Below, piece by piece: positions 16,226 to 26,136 of a stretch of DNA of 64,000 nucleotides. Origin of the DNA: Rothia gullae (GTDB lineage Bacteria; Actinomycetota; Actinomycetes; Actinomycetales; Micrococcaceae); NCBI RefSeq assembly GCF_024294905.1, contig NZ_JANCOC010000006.1:27202-91201 (forward strand), in the 5' to 3' direction. Every line of letters starts with the position of its first letter. Within the stretch, counting starts at the first letter, position 1. The translations under genes were made by a program, and so were the position numbers. The notes under the pieces are model-generated. The model made no database searches. It worked only from the letters and a program-made list of their open reading frames with translations, and was not told the DNA's origin.

Positions 16226-16825
16226 TTATTTATCTGCTATAGATTTTGCATATTTCTCTCTCTCGAGTTTGAGGTTTTCTTCGTCAAGAAGATTTTTTTG
16301 GTGGGTTTTAATAATGCCGAATACGGCAATTATTCCACCAGTAATGCCGAGCATTGCTGTTGTTAAAGGCGCACTGTCGCCAATTAGCTTAAAAACATTT
16401 AATATTGCTGGAATGGTCAGCGCCGACATTCCGCCTAGAGCAATAATGAAAGTAAAAAATTGAAGCGGGTTCGATTTGAAAGAGTTGAGTATAAGCGTGT
16501 TATTTTGATATGCGGTGTATGAAACTCTGGCTAGATAGAGAGTAAACGCCAGCACGAGGAGAATTCTAATTAATTCTGGAATAAAAGGAGTATTGAAACT
16601 ATAAAGAATTAAATGGGATATTGCGAAGGTAACAGATAGTGCAAGAAGCCATAAATCGCTGTTTGTTGGTTTAAATATTGATATCAGTAATTCGATTGGG
16701 CTTTTATTGCTCTTGCTTGTATTAGTAGATGCTGAATATTCTTGTACTACATATTTATGTGCTATTTTACATATCCAACTTTTGGGAGTATTTATTATAT
16801 CTTTGAAGGTATGGGGGCGTTTCAT
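16226..16825 (-). CDS. Paralogue 4, N-terminal membrane part ending at a premature stop
   Basis: 199 residues with four or five hydrophobic helices (about residues 51-70, 75-95, 97-110, 122-145 and 152-175). The last contains LGITGGIIAVFGIIKTHQKN, the motif found in paralogues 1 and 2. It then enters a charged coiled coil (LDEENLKLEREKYAKSIADK) and stops at TAA (16226-16228). The 20 codons after that stop, read in the same frame, continue the coiled coil (KEIKRQESTRRSEKKQFQKS) into the next open frame. The full product would be about 605 residues, close to paralogue 2. If no readthrough occurs, this half would be an anchor without its repeat domain. Confidence 0.7.
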   Translation of the reverse strand: MKRPHTFKDIINTPKSWICKIAHKYVVQEYSASTNTSKSNKSPIELLISIFKPTNSDLWLLALSVTFAISHLILYSFNTPFIPELIRILLVLAFTLYLARVSYTAYQNNTLILNSFKSNPLQFFTFIIALGGMSALTIPAILNVFKLIGDSAPLTTAMLGITGGIIAVFGIIKTHQKNLLDEENLKLEREKYAKSIADK

Positions 16826-17460
16826 GGGATAACTTTATCCTTTCTGGGGAATTAGGGTCTCTTGGTTATTCTAGAGAGGTACTTTGTTCTGAATACTGGG
16901 AGCTCCTGTCTACTTTGAGAGGATATGGTCGTAACCAGGATACGGTAGGCGGGTAGCCTCAATCCACAGGTGAAGGTTAGAGAATTGCGGGTCGGACAAG
17001 CAGAGATACCTCCATAGAGTGAGCGATGGAGCTTGCAGGTAGGTAGGTCTTCTATATATAAGAGGAACGAATCTCTGAGATCTCATGCCAGGTGCCCGTA
17101 GGTGAGGCGCCCGCACGAAGCGCACCCCTAACAACGCTGCTAGAGGCCTAGTCTCCAAACCTAAAAATCGCGCCTAAAGATTACCTCGCACACCCTATAG
17201 AGGGTGCCCCTGCACCACCTCCCAGCGCCTCTCGCACCCCAATTTTCCGGGTTTTCACCCCTTTTTAAAGATTTTTAAAAATTTTTTCGCCCAACCACCC
17301 CACCTATATCCGCCGTGCGCTGAATCGCCGCACCGCGCCCTCGCGTCACCCAAAAACCCCGGAATTCCGCGGTAAAACCGCTCATTCGCGCCTCGCCACC
17401 ACCCCGATTTTCCCCGCAAAACACTGCCCCGGAGCCCCAAAATACCCATCCCTCACGCCA
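16826..17460. other. Gap upstream of the dnaK promoter, no gene seen
   Basis: Together with the dnaK regulatory region this makes an 842-base gap. Sequence 16826-17160 is of intermediate composition and marks the edge of the AT-rich block; 17160-17460 is C-rich. Short open frames exist on the minus strand but none has a recognisable family, ribosome site or coding character. Confidence 0.5.
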
Positions 17461-17474
17461 CTCCACACAAAAAA

Positions 17475-17495
17475 GTTGAGTAAAGTTCGCTCAAC
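17475..17495 (+). promoter_or_regulatory. HAIR element (HspR operator), distal
   Basis: GTTGAGT-N7-GCTCAAC, an inverted repeat in the form of the HspR-associated inverted repeat (consensus CTTGAGT-N7-ACTCAAG). It lies just upstream of the dnaK -35 box, 52 bases from the second copy. Confidence 0.8.
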
Positions 17496-17499
17496 TCTA

Positions 17500-17528
17500 T
17501 TGACAGCCCCTTCGGGAGGGTGCATACT
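17500..17528 (+). promoter_or_regulatory. dnaK promoter
   Basis: A perfect -35 hexamer TTGACA (17500-17505), 17-base spacer and -10 CATACT (17523-17528). The -10 box runs into the second HAIR element, so HspR bound there would block the polymerase. The expected start is near 17535, giving a leader of about 130 bases. Confidence 0.75.
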
Positions 17529-17547
17529 TGAGTACATGAGGCTCAAG
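17527..17547 (+). promoter_or_regulatory. HAIR element (HspR operator), proximal
   Basis: CTTGAGT-N7-GCTCAAG, one base from the classical HspR consensus. It overlaps the -10 box and the predicted transcription start of dnaK. Confidence 0.9.
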
Positions 17548-17661
17548 GAGCCGCGCAGACCGTCCCACACGGGGCGGCACGCGTAGCACCGACCGCCTCC
17601 GAAAATTTCAAACTATCCCGCCTCGCATTAGAAGAAGCGGGGCACTGATCACAAGGAGTGA

Positions 17662-19500
<1,839 letters not shown>

Positions 19501-19502
19501 TC

Positions 19503-20081
19503 ATGGCTGAGCAGGAAAACACCACCCCCGACCCGCTGGAGGAGGCATTCAACGCCCCCGCAGCGGAAGGCCACCCCGAAGCTGAATCGGTCGAAAGCCC
19601 CGAGGAAGCTGCGGAAGCCGTCGAGGCTGAGCTCCAGGATGCCGTAGAAGCAGAATCTGCGGATGCAGCACTCGCAGCAGAGCGCCTGGACTCCCTGCTT
19701 CGCCTGCAGGCCGAGTTCACCAACTACAAGAACCGCACCGCCCGCGAAAAGGAGCAGCTGCGAAGCTTCGTAATCGGTGACCTGGTCGGCGCACTGCTGC
19801 CGGTATTCGACGACATCGACGCCGCACGTAAGCACGGCGACCTGCAGGACGGCCCCTTCGCTTCCATCGCTGCGAAGCTCGAAGAGCTGCTCAGCAAGCA
19901 GGGTGTGGAGCGTTTCGGTGAAGTAGGCGATGCCTTCGACCCGAACATCCACGAAGCTGTACTGCAGCAGCCCACCGACGAGGTGGCCGAGGATCATGTC
20001 TCCATGGTTCTGCGTTACGGCTACCGCGTGAACGACCGCGTGGTTCGTACCGCTCAGGTGGCTGTGGCTGTCGCACCGTAA
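19503..20081 (+). CDS. grpE: Nucleotide exchange factor GrpE
   Basis: A 192-residue protein with a long acidic Ala/Glu N-terminus (residues 1-60), a coiled-coil helix with LLRLQAEFTNYKNRTAREKE near residue 64, and a C-terminal beta domain with GVERFGEVGDAFDPNIHEAV near residue 138 and a late GYRVNDRVVRTAQVAVA. It releases ADP from DnaK. The ATG is two bases after the dnaK stop, so it belongs to the same transcript; a hairpin at 20118 ends the transcript before dnaJ. Confidence 0.97.
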   Translation: MAEQENTTPDPLEEAFNAPAAEGHPEAESVESPEEAAEAVEAELQDAVEAESADAALAAERLDSLLRLQAEFTNYKNRTAREKEQLRSFVIGDLVGALLPVFDDIDAARKHGDLQDGPFASIAAKLEELLSKQGVERFGEVGDAFDPNIHEAVLQQPTDEVAEDHVSMVLRYGYRVNDRVVRTAQVAVAVAP

Positions 20082-20117
20082 GGCGGTCGGCTAAGCATTG
20101 GCTGAATAACTAACGAC

Positions 20118-20153
20118 GGGCGGGTGCTCTCCCTGATGGGGGAGTGCCCGCCC
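20118..20153 (+). terminator. Terminator after grpE
   Basis: GC-rich hairpin GGGCGGGTGCTCTCCC / GGGGGAGTGCCCGCCC followed by TGTTGTTTG. It separates dnaK-grpE from dnaJ-hspR. Confidence 0.8.
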
Positions 20154-20157
20154 TGTT

Positions 20158-20243
20158 GTTTGCCTGAGCTGTTCTGCCTGAGCTATTTGCCCGCGCTGTT
20201 CTGTCCGGTGCGCCTGTTTTGCCCGGGATGCTATGCCCGGTGT
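20158..20243. repeat. Degenerate 13-15 bp tandem repeat after grpE
   Basis: About six imperfect units of the form TTTGCCTGAGCTG or TTTTGCCCGGGATG follow one another. They lie in the 355-base grpE-dnaJ gap, which has no gene. Confidence 0.45.
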
Positions 20244-20320
20244 TGGCGCGGGTTTCGGTGAGCTGTGGCGGTGGTTAAAAGGCTTGTAGGGGTGCTATTT
20301 TTTGGGCTAGCCCTTTCGAA

Positions 20321-20350
20321 ATTGAGTCAAGTAGACTAAACTTTTATATA
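20321..20350 (+). promoter_or_regulatory. dnaJ-hspR promoter with degenerate HAIR
   Basis: TTGAGT (20322-20327), 17 bases, then TATATA (20345-20350). A degenerate HAIR, ATTGAGT-N7-ACTAAAC (20321-20341), covers the -35 box and most of the spacer. This gives dnaJ-hspR its own promoter, probably HspR-controlled and so autoregulated. Confidence 0.6.
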
Positions 20351-20436
20351 GAGTATTAAGACAAGCACGCGGTGCCCCTGCAAGCCGTCCCGTAACCGAG
20401 GAGGGCGGCGCATCACCGCAGAAGGAGAAACACAAC

Positions 20437-21429
20437 ATGGCAAGTGAAAACTGGCTAACCGACGACTTTTATAAGGCGCTGGGTGTCAGCGAAGACGCAA
20501 GTGAAAGCGACATCAAGAAGGCGTACCGCAAGCTCTCCCGCAAGTACCACCCGGATCTGAACCCCGGCGACGCCGCAGCAGAGAAGAAATTCAAGGAAAT
20601 CTCGGAAGCATACGACGTGCTCTCCGATAAGAAGCAGCGCGAAGAGTACGACCAGATCCGCCGCTACGGCGCATCTGGCATGGGCGGATTCGGCGGAGGT
20701 GGCTTCGGCGGTGGCAGCTACACCGGCTACCCCGGCGCGGACGCATTCGGCGGCTTCAGCAACGGCGGCGCAGGCATCAACATTGACGACCTGCTCGGCG
20801 GCCTCTTCGGCGGTAGCGCAGGCGGCTCCCGACGCTCCGCAGGCTTCACCAGCGCCGACTTCGGCGGCATGGGCGGCGGCGGTTTCGGCGGCGCACAGCA
20901 CGCGGCACCCGAAGAAAGCACTACCAGCACCCGCATCAGCCTCGCCCAGGCATACACCGGCGCGACCGTGACCGTGTTCCTGCCGGACGGCTCCCACACC
21001 GAGGCACGCATCCCCGCAGGCGTTAAGGACGGTCAGAAGGTCCGCCTGCGCGGCAAGGGTCTGCGCGGCGGCGACCTGAAGGTCACCGTGCGCGTCTCCG
21101 ATGACTCCGTGTACTCCCGCGAGGGCAACAACCTGATTTTGCGTGCGCCCGTCACCCTCGCCGAGGCTGTCGACGGCGCAGTGATTGAGGTGCCCCTGCC
21201 CGACGCATCCACCGTGAAGCTGCGCCTGGCACCCGGCCAGGTCGGCCGCCGACTGCGCGCTAAGGGCCGCGGCTTCAAGGCTAAGGGCGGCGACGGCGAC
21301 CTGCTGGTCATCCCGGAGATTGTGCTGCCCGCCGAGTTGAGCGCAGAGGCGCAGGAAGCATTCGATAAGTTCGTAAAACTGGCACCGCAGGAGAACCCGC
21401 GTAAGGATCTGTTGAAGAAGGCTAAGTAA
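20437..21429 (+). CDS. dnaJ: DnaJ-family co-chaperone without zinc finger (type II)
   Basis: A 330-residue J-protein. The J-domain (residues 7-72) carries HPD in KYHPDLNPG. A long Gly/Phe region (73-165, many FGGGGFGG units) leads straight to the C-terminal peptide-binding domains (GVKDGQKVRLRGKG, GDLKVTVRV, LAPGQVGRRLRAKGRGF). The four CXXCXGXG zinc motifs of classical DnaJ are absent, so it is a CbpA/DnaJB-like protein. It stimulates the DnaK ATPase. AGAAGGAG precedes the ATG, and the hspR gene follows after three bases. Confidence 0.93.
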   Translation: MASENWLTDDFYKALGVSEDASESDIKKAYRKLSRKYHPDLNPGDAAAEKKFKEISEAYDVLSDKKQREEYDQIRRYGASGMGGFGGGGFGGGSYTGYPGADAFGGFSNGGAGINIDDLLGGLFGGSAGGSRRSAGFTSADFGGMGGGGFGGAQHAAPEESTTSTRISLAQAYTGATVTVFLPDGSHTEARIPAGVKDGQKVRLRGKGLRGGDLKVTVRVSDDSVYSREGNNLILRAPVTLAEAVDGAVIEVPLPDASTVKLRLAPGQVGRRLRAKGRGFKAKGGDGDLLVIPEIVLPAELSAEAQEAFDKFVKLAPQENPRKDLLKKAK

Positions 21430-21432
21430 ACC

Positions 21433-21939
21433 ATGGCATCTCGAGAATCATCATCTAAGTCCCGTAGCGGCAAGCCATTGCACAGCGTGGACCTGCCGGT
21501 TTTCGTGATTTCTGTGGCGGCTGAGCTGGCGGGCATGCACCCGCAGACCCTGCGTCAGTACGACCGCATCGGCCTGGTCCAGCCTTCGCGTGCGCCCGGT
21601 AAGGCGCGCCGCTATTCACAGCGTGACGTGAACCGTCTGCAGCAGATTCAGCAGCTCTCGCAGGAGGGCGTCTCCCTGGAGGGTATTCGCCGCATTATTG
21701 AGCTAGAGTCCCTCGTGGAGGAGCAGCAGGAGCAGATTGCGGCGCTGCAGCGTCAGATTGAGGAGGCGAAGGTGAAGTTGGGCTTGGCGGAGCGCGTGTT
21801 CGCTGCCGGTACCAGTGGCGATGTGGTGCATATTGCCCGCGGTACCCGCCCGGCGCCTCGTCAGCGTTCTTCGGCTGTGGTGCTGTACCGGCAGTATCAC
21901 CAGCCGGCTACGGCGGATGATACCAAGCCGCAGCGCTAA
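21433..21939 (+). CDS. hspR: Heat-shock repressor HspR (MerR family)
   Basis: A 168-residue regulator. The MerR winged helix-turn-helix spans residues about 18-85: VISVAAELAGMHPQTLRQYD, then IGLVQPSRAPGKARRYSQRD. A coiled coil follows (EEQQEQIAALQRQIEEAK). The C-terminus is basic. HspR binds HAIR sites and represses dnaK-type genes with DnaK as corepressor; three candidate sites lie in this cluster. It follows dnaJ after three bases and is presumably cotranscribed. Confidence 0.95.
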   Translation: MASRESSSKSRSGKPLHSVDLPVFVISVAAELAGMHPQTLRQYDRIGLVQPSRAPGKARRYSQRDVNRLQQIQQLSQEGVSLEGIRRIIELESLVEEQQEQIAALQRQIEEAKVKLGLAERVFAAGTSGDVVHIARGTRPAPRQRSSAVVLYRQYHQPATADDTKPQR

Positions 21940-22079
21940 ACCGGCTAAACCCGCTACACTGGGATAAACGGTTCGGCTGTTCTAGCTCATTTGCGCTAGT
22001 CAGCCCCCCATATAAGCTTGTGCGTCTTAGCGCCGCGCGAGCGAGGTAGGGTAGACCCCCGCCCGCACGCACTTGGACT

Positions 22080-22220
22080 CGCACACAAGGAGGTGGGGGG
22101 GGGCGCCCGCCGCCGGCGGCCCCGCCCACCCCACACCCACCCCCCCCCCCCCCCCCCCCCCGGGCCCCCCCCACACACGGGGTGGCGCCCCCCCCACCCC
22201 CGGGGCCCCCCCACCTCCTT
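22080..22220. other. G/C homopolymer block with inverted flanks, probable assembly artefact
   Basis: Long C-runs (over 20 consecutive C around 22140-22160) flanked by AAGGAGGTGGGGGGG (22087-22101) and its reverse complement CCCCCCCACCTCCTT (22206-22220). It lies in the 356-base gap between hspR and trmB, where no gene is seen. Its composition resembles only the first 120 bases of the window. Confidence 0.55.
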
Positions 22221-22295
22221 AACATATATTCGCGCTAACCCGCGCTAAGCTGCGCCAACTGATGCCGGAGCTGCCTCGCTTACTTTCGGTGGTGC

Positions 22296-23102
22296 TTACT
22301 TGCGGCGGTAAGTCAGATCGTGCGCGCGGCGGCCCGCCTCCTGAGCCTTACGCTCAAAGCTGGTGAGGGTACGACCCTCCCAACGCGGAGCCCAACCACC
22401 CAGCGGATCCTCCTCGGTCGCACCGGCGCCAGGGTTCACGTTCTCAAAGTCGGGGTGCGCCTCCAGAACCTCACGCATGACCAGGGCGTACTCCTCCCAG
22501 TCAGTCGCCAGACGCCAAATGCCGCCGGGCTTAAGCACGCGCGCAACCTTATCAGCGAACGCCGGGGACACCAGGCGGCGCTTGTGGTGGCGGGACTTAT
22601 GCCAGGGATCCGGGAAGAACACCCACAGCTCGTCCACGGAGTTCTCCTCAAGCATGTTGTCGAGCAGTTCGGGTGCGTTCGCCTGAGCCACACGCACGTT
22701 CTCTACGCCGGCGTTGCCCATCTTCAGCAGCAGGTCCGCGATGCCGGGGGTGTACACCTCAACGGCGAGGAAGTTCGCCTCGGGCACCTCAGCTGCGCGG
22801 TGCACAATCGCCTCGCCCAGACCGGAACCGATCTCTACGACCTGGTACGCCTCGCGGCCGTAAATCTTAACCGGGTCGAAGGTCGCCTCGGGCGCGACGG
22901 AGGTGTCGGTACGCAGGCGCGGGATGTCCAGCACGTGGGTGGGGGAGTAGGTGTCCCACGCCTTCTGGCGGCGCGCGGTGAGGCGGTCGCCGCGGCGGAC
23001 GAATGAGTAGGGCTGGCGGAAGAATTCCTCGGGAACCGGTTTCTTGGTCTTTTCTTCGGTGGATTCGGGTGCCTGGCTAGGCTGCGTGTTCTCAGTAGAC
23101 AT
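22296..23102 (-). CDS. trmB: tRNA (guanine-N7-)-methyltransferase TrmB
   Basis: A 268-residue SAM enzyme that makes m7G46 in tRNA. Landmarks: PYSFVRRGDRLTARRQKAWD near residue 31, SAM motif VVEIGSGLGEAIVHRA near residue 88, and the TrmB signature VFFPDPWHKSRHHKRRLV near residue 161. The first 25 residues are a Glu/Lys-rich extension. The gene ends just right of the G/C homopolymer block. Confidence 0.95.
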   Translation of the reverse strand: MSTENTQPSQAPESTEEKTKKPVPEEFFRQPYSFVRRGDRLTARRQKAWDTYSPTHVLDIPRLRTDTSVAPEATFDPVKIYGREAYQVVEIGSGLGEAIVHRAAEVPEANFLAVEVYTPGIADLLLKMGNAGVENVRVAQANAPELLDNMLEENSVDELWVFFPDPWHKSRHHKRRLVSPAFADKVARVLKPGGIWRLATDWEEYALVMREVLEAHPDFENVNPGAGATEEDPLGGWAPRWEGRTLTSFERKAQEAGRRAHDLTYRRK

Positions 23103-23235
23103 ACCTAAAAGAATAGCGTAGCGCCGCTACACCGTGCGGTTTCACGGCGCGCGGGGCTGGCGTGACGCTGAACTAGCCGGGCGTGAGGTGGGTGCGGTAT
23201 ACATCCGGCGGGCGTAGAAATTTAGCGCACATACA

Positions 23236-23274
23236 AAAGTGCGGCGGGAACGAACACTGTTCTCGCCGCACTTT
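23236..23274 (-). terminator. Terminator of the DoxX-like gene
   Basis: 11-bp stem AAAGTGCGGCG / CGCCGCACTTT extended by GAAC/GTTC inside, about 34 bases past the stop of the leftward gene at 23309. The minus strand continues TGTATGTG. Confidence 0.75.
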
Positions 23275-23308
23275 CGTGAGGTCGTCTGAGTGAGTTAGCG
23301 TGTGGGGC

Positions 23309-23707
23309 TTACTTCTTGGAGCCCAGCAGTGCCAGGCCTGCGCCGAGCAACACGATGTTGTTTGCGAGCTGCTGGCCGTCCTGGGTGGGGCGGAAGGTGG
23401 CGTCGTGCATGTCCGGGTTGCGGAAGTACATGGTCATCAGGTTTGCCGCGAATGCGGTCAGGCCTGCGCCTGCCAGGCGTGCGGGGATGAAGGGGGTCAG
23501 CAGGGTTGCGCCGAGTGCGGTTTCTGCGCCGGAGATGAGCTTGCCGAAGGTTGCTGCGTCCAGCTTGGAGACTGCGGGAACACCGGTTGCCGCCATCTGC
23601 TGCAGGAAGGCGTAGGTGCCTTCGTCTGCCTTGAGCTTCTTGACGCCTGCGTCGAGGATGAGTGCGCCGGCGGTGATGCGCAGTGCTGCGTTGGAGAACT
23701 TGCCCAT
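23309..23707 (-). CDS. DoxX-like membrane protein
   Basis: A 132-residue protein beginning MGKFSNAALRITAGALILDA, with hydrophobic segments at about residues 8-20, 55-72, 76-92 and 112-128. The ITAGALILDAGVKKL opening and the GAETALGATLL segment match small DoxX-family proteins, which are quinone- or redox-linked membrane proteins of uncertain role. An AGAAGGACACAACA leader precedes the ATG. It is monocistronic. Confidence 0.7.
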   Translation of the reverse strand: MGKFSNAALRITAGALILDAGVKKLKADEGTYAFLQQMAATGVPAVSKLDAATFGKLISGAETALGATLLTPFIPARLAGAGLTAFAANLMTMYFRNPDMHDATFRPTQDGQQLANNIVLLGAGLALLGSKK

Positions 23708-24194
23708 TGTTGTGTCCTTCTGTTCTGTAGTTGGTTGGTTAGGTTTTTGTTGAACGGTTTCTACTCTAGACTCGGTTCCATGCTTTGTAAAGCTTTACAT
23801 ATAAAGTTTCTACATATTTTTTAAAAACCCGGCAGAAGCTTGCAGAGAAGGGGTGCGATTTAAAGGCGGTGCGGGGCGTTTTTCGGGTGAAGGCTGAGAG
23901 ATGCCGCAGGCTTGCCCCGTCTCAAAAATCTGGTGATGTTGTATTCCTTGTACTTGTGTGGGTATGAGGGGGTAAAATTTGAAATTATGCATTCTCTGCA
24001 TAACCCTTTATTGGTGATGCAAGAAATCGGAAGCCCCGCAAAATCGGAGCCCACAAGCCCAAGTCCCCCGCGCAAGCTATGGATGCGGGATTTTCTCCTC
24101 CATGCACGCCGTTCAGGATTATGCATGAATACCAACCACCCGGACTCGCCCCCGAGTGAAATTTAGGGCGAATCGACGCAGGAAAGAGAAATAC
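23708..24194. other. 487-base intergenic region
   Basis: The upstream regions of two divergent genes. The part next to the DoxX-like gene is AT-rich (TTTACATATAAAGTTTCTAC) and likely holds its promoter. Around 23980-24130 there are repeated TATGCAT/TTATGCA words. I see no riboswitch or gene. Confidence 0.4.
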
Positions 24195-25688
24195 GTGACA
24201 CAGCAGCCAATGCAGCACAACTCCGTCACCGGCCTAGACTCCGAAGCTGAGCACTCCAAGCTTCAGCGTGGACTAAGCTATCGACATATCCAGCTGATCG
24301 CTATTGGCGGCGCCATCGGCACCGGCCTTTTCCTTGGTTCGGCAAAGACCATCGCCCTGACCGGCCCCTCCATCGTCTTTGTTTACGCCATTATCGGTAG
24401 CGTCATCTACTTTGTTCTGCGCGCCATGGGCGAGATTCTGCTCTCCAATCCCAAGTACAAGTCCTTTACCGACTTCATCACCGACATCCTCGGTCTGCGC
24501 GCCGGCTTCTTCGTCGGCTGGTCGTACTGGTTCTTCTGGGTCGTCACAGGTATCGCGGATGTCATCGCGATTACCGGCTACATCAAATACTGGTGGCCGG
24601 AAATCCCAGCATTCATCCCGGCGCTGACCGTTATCGTGGCTCTGCTGCTGCTGAACCTGCCTTCGGTGAAGAACTTCGGTGAAATCGAATTCTGGTTCGC
24701 AGTCATTAAAATCGTCGCGATTATCGCCCTCATTATTGTTGGTGCGCTCATGGTTGCCTTCAGCTTCACCGCGCCCGACGGTACCGTCGCCTCTGTGGCA
24801 AACCTCTGGGGTCACCCCGGCCCCTCCGGTAGCGGTATCTTTACCCAGGGCCTGACGGGCTTCCTGGGTGCCTTCCAGATTGCGCTCTTCGCCTTCGTGG
24901 GTGCTGAGCTGGTCGGTACCGCCGTGGCGGAAACCGAACACCCCGAACGCACCCTGCCCAAGGCAATTAATGCGGTACCCTTCCGTATTGGCCTCTTCTA
25001 CGCCCTGCCGCTGCTGGCCATCCTCGCCGTCACCCCCTGGGACAAGTTGGATAAGTCCATGAGCCCCTTCGTGGGTATGTTCTCCCTGGCTGGCATTGGT
25101 GTCGCCGCCTCCCTGGTGAACTTTGTGGTGCTGACCTCCGCGGCGTCCTCGGCGAACTCCGGTATTTTCTCGACCTCCCGCATGGTCTACGGTCTGGCGC
25201 ACGACGGTGCTGCCCCCTCCGCACTGGGTAAGCTCACCAAGAACGGTGTGCCCGCCAACGCCCTATACCTGACCACTGTGATACTGCTGTTTAGTCTGGT
25301 CATGCTGTACGCCGGTAGTGGCATTATGGAGGCGTTCACCGTGGTGACCTCCGTGGCGTCGATGATGGGTATCTTCACCTGGAGCATGATCCTGATTGCG
25401 TACCTGGTCTACCGTAAGAAGTTCCCCGAACGTCACGAGGCGTCCGCGTACAAGATGCCCTGGGGTATTGGCATGAGCTGGTTTGGTCTGGTCTTCTTCG
25501 CCGTGATGGTCTACGCCCTGAGCCTGTACCCGGATACCGCAATCGGCCTGGCGCTGACCCCCATCTGGTTCATTGCTCTGGCTATTGGCTACGAGATTCT
25601 GACCCGCCGACACGCTGCTAAGCGTGCTCGTGCGCTGGCTGCTGGCAATGTTGTTGACAAGGCTGCTGACCAGGCTGGTCAGAAGTAG
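24195..25688 (+). CDS. Amino acid permease, CycA-like (first of two)
   Basis: A 497-residue APC-superfamily transporter with 12 helices. The N-terminal RGLSYRHIQLIAIGGAIGTG, then GPSIVFVYAIIGSVIYFVLR and AMGEILLSN, follow the D-serine/D-alanine/glycine transporter CycA closely, as does SSANSGIFSTSRMVYGLA near residue 318. It imports neutral amino acids by proton symport. I choose GTG at 24195 (GGAAAGAG upstream), giving an N-terminus like that of its paralogue; the frame is open to 24156. A hairpin at 25728 ends the transcript. Confidence 0.85.
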   Translation: MTQQPMQHNSVTGLDSEAEHSKLQRGLSYRHIQLIAIGGAIGTGLFLGSAKTIALTGPSIVFVYAIIGSVIYFVLRAMGEILLSNPKYKSFTDFITDILGLRAGFFVGWSYWFFWVVTGIADVIAITGYIKYWWPEIPAFIPALTVIVALLLLNLPSVKNFGEIEFWFAVIKIVAIIALIIVGALMVAFSFTAPDGTVASVANLWGHPGPSGSGIFTQGLTGFLGAFQIALFAFVGAELVGTAVAETEHPERTLPKAINAVPFRIGLFYALPLLAILAVTPWDKLDKSMSPFVGMFSLAGIGVAASLVNFVVLTSAASSANSGIFSTSRMVYGLAHDGAAPSALGKLTKNGVPANALYLTTVILLFSLVMLYAGSGIMEAFTVVTSVASMMGIFTWSMILIAYLVYRKKFPERHEASAYKMPWGIGMSWFGLVFFAVMVYALSLYPDTAIGLALTPIWFIALAIGYEILTRRHAAKRARALAAGNVVDKAADQAGQK

Positions 25689-25727
25689 TTTCTGTTCTTT
25701 CTGCGGCGCTCCGGTAGTGCTGTGTGC

Positions 25728-25770
25728 AAGCCCCGTTTCTGCATTCTTTTAGGATGCGGAGGTGGGGCTT
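25728..25770 (+). terminator. Terminator after the first permease
   Basis: AAGCCCC / GGGGCTT stem with inner pairing (GCATTC/GGATGC), followed by TTCGCG. Confidence 0.65.
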
Positions 25771-26136
25771 TCGCGTACCCTTGGCCTGCCTGTTTACGTT
25801 CCGGGGCGGCATTTTTTACGCCGCTTGATATGACGTAAATAATAGAAATATGTCACATTTTTGCCGTAAATCCTGTTTTCTTGTCCTTACCACCTGTAGA
25901 ATAACTATACAAGTAGCCGTAAGAGCTCTAAGAAAAACTCCGCGTCAATCGATAGCGTGACACTTCCGAATACCGCGTAGTATTTGATAGAGCCCCAGTC
26001 TCGCCCCGAAATCCGGGGACGCCCCGCAAAGCAATGGCCGCATATTCATACATTAGCTATACCTCCTGAATTTTAATGATTCTCATTACAGCAGGGGGTA
26101 TATGCGGTACGGGGTGCAACGTAGAAAGAGGACGCT
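25771..26136. other. Upstream region of the second permease
   Basis: AT-rich (about 25825-25960), then a conserved-looking leader before GTG 26137. It probably contains the promoter (for example around GAATAACTATACAAG, 25908-25922). No gene or known riboswitch is recognised. Confidence 0.4.

Noticed and set aside
16910..17158. Small gene between the repeat-protein block and dnaK
   Set aside because: No ribosome site, no family resemblance, and codon use unlike either flank.
23880..23925. Second TPP riboswitch near CTGAGAG before the first permease
   Set aside because: Only the GGCTGAGAGATGC word matches; the AACCTGATC core and the rest of the aptamer are missing.
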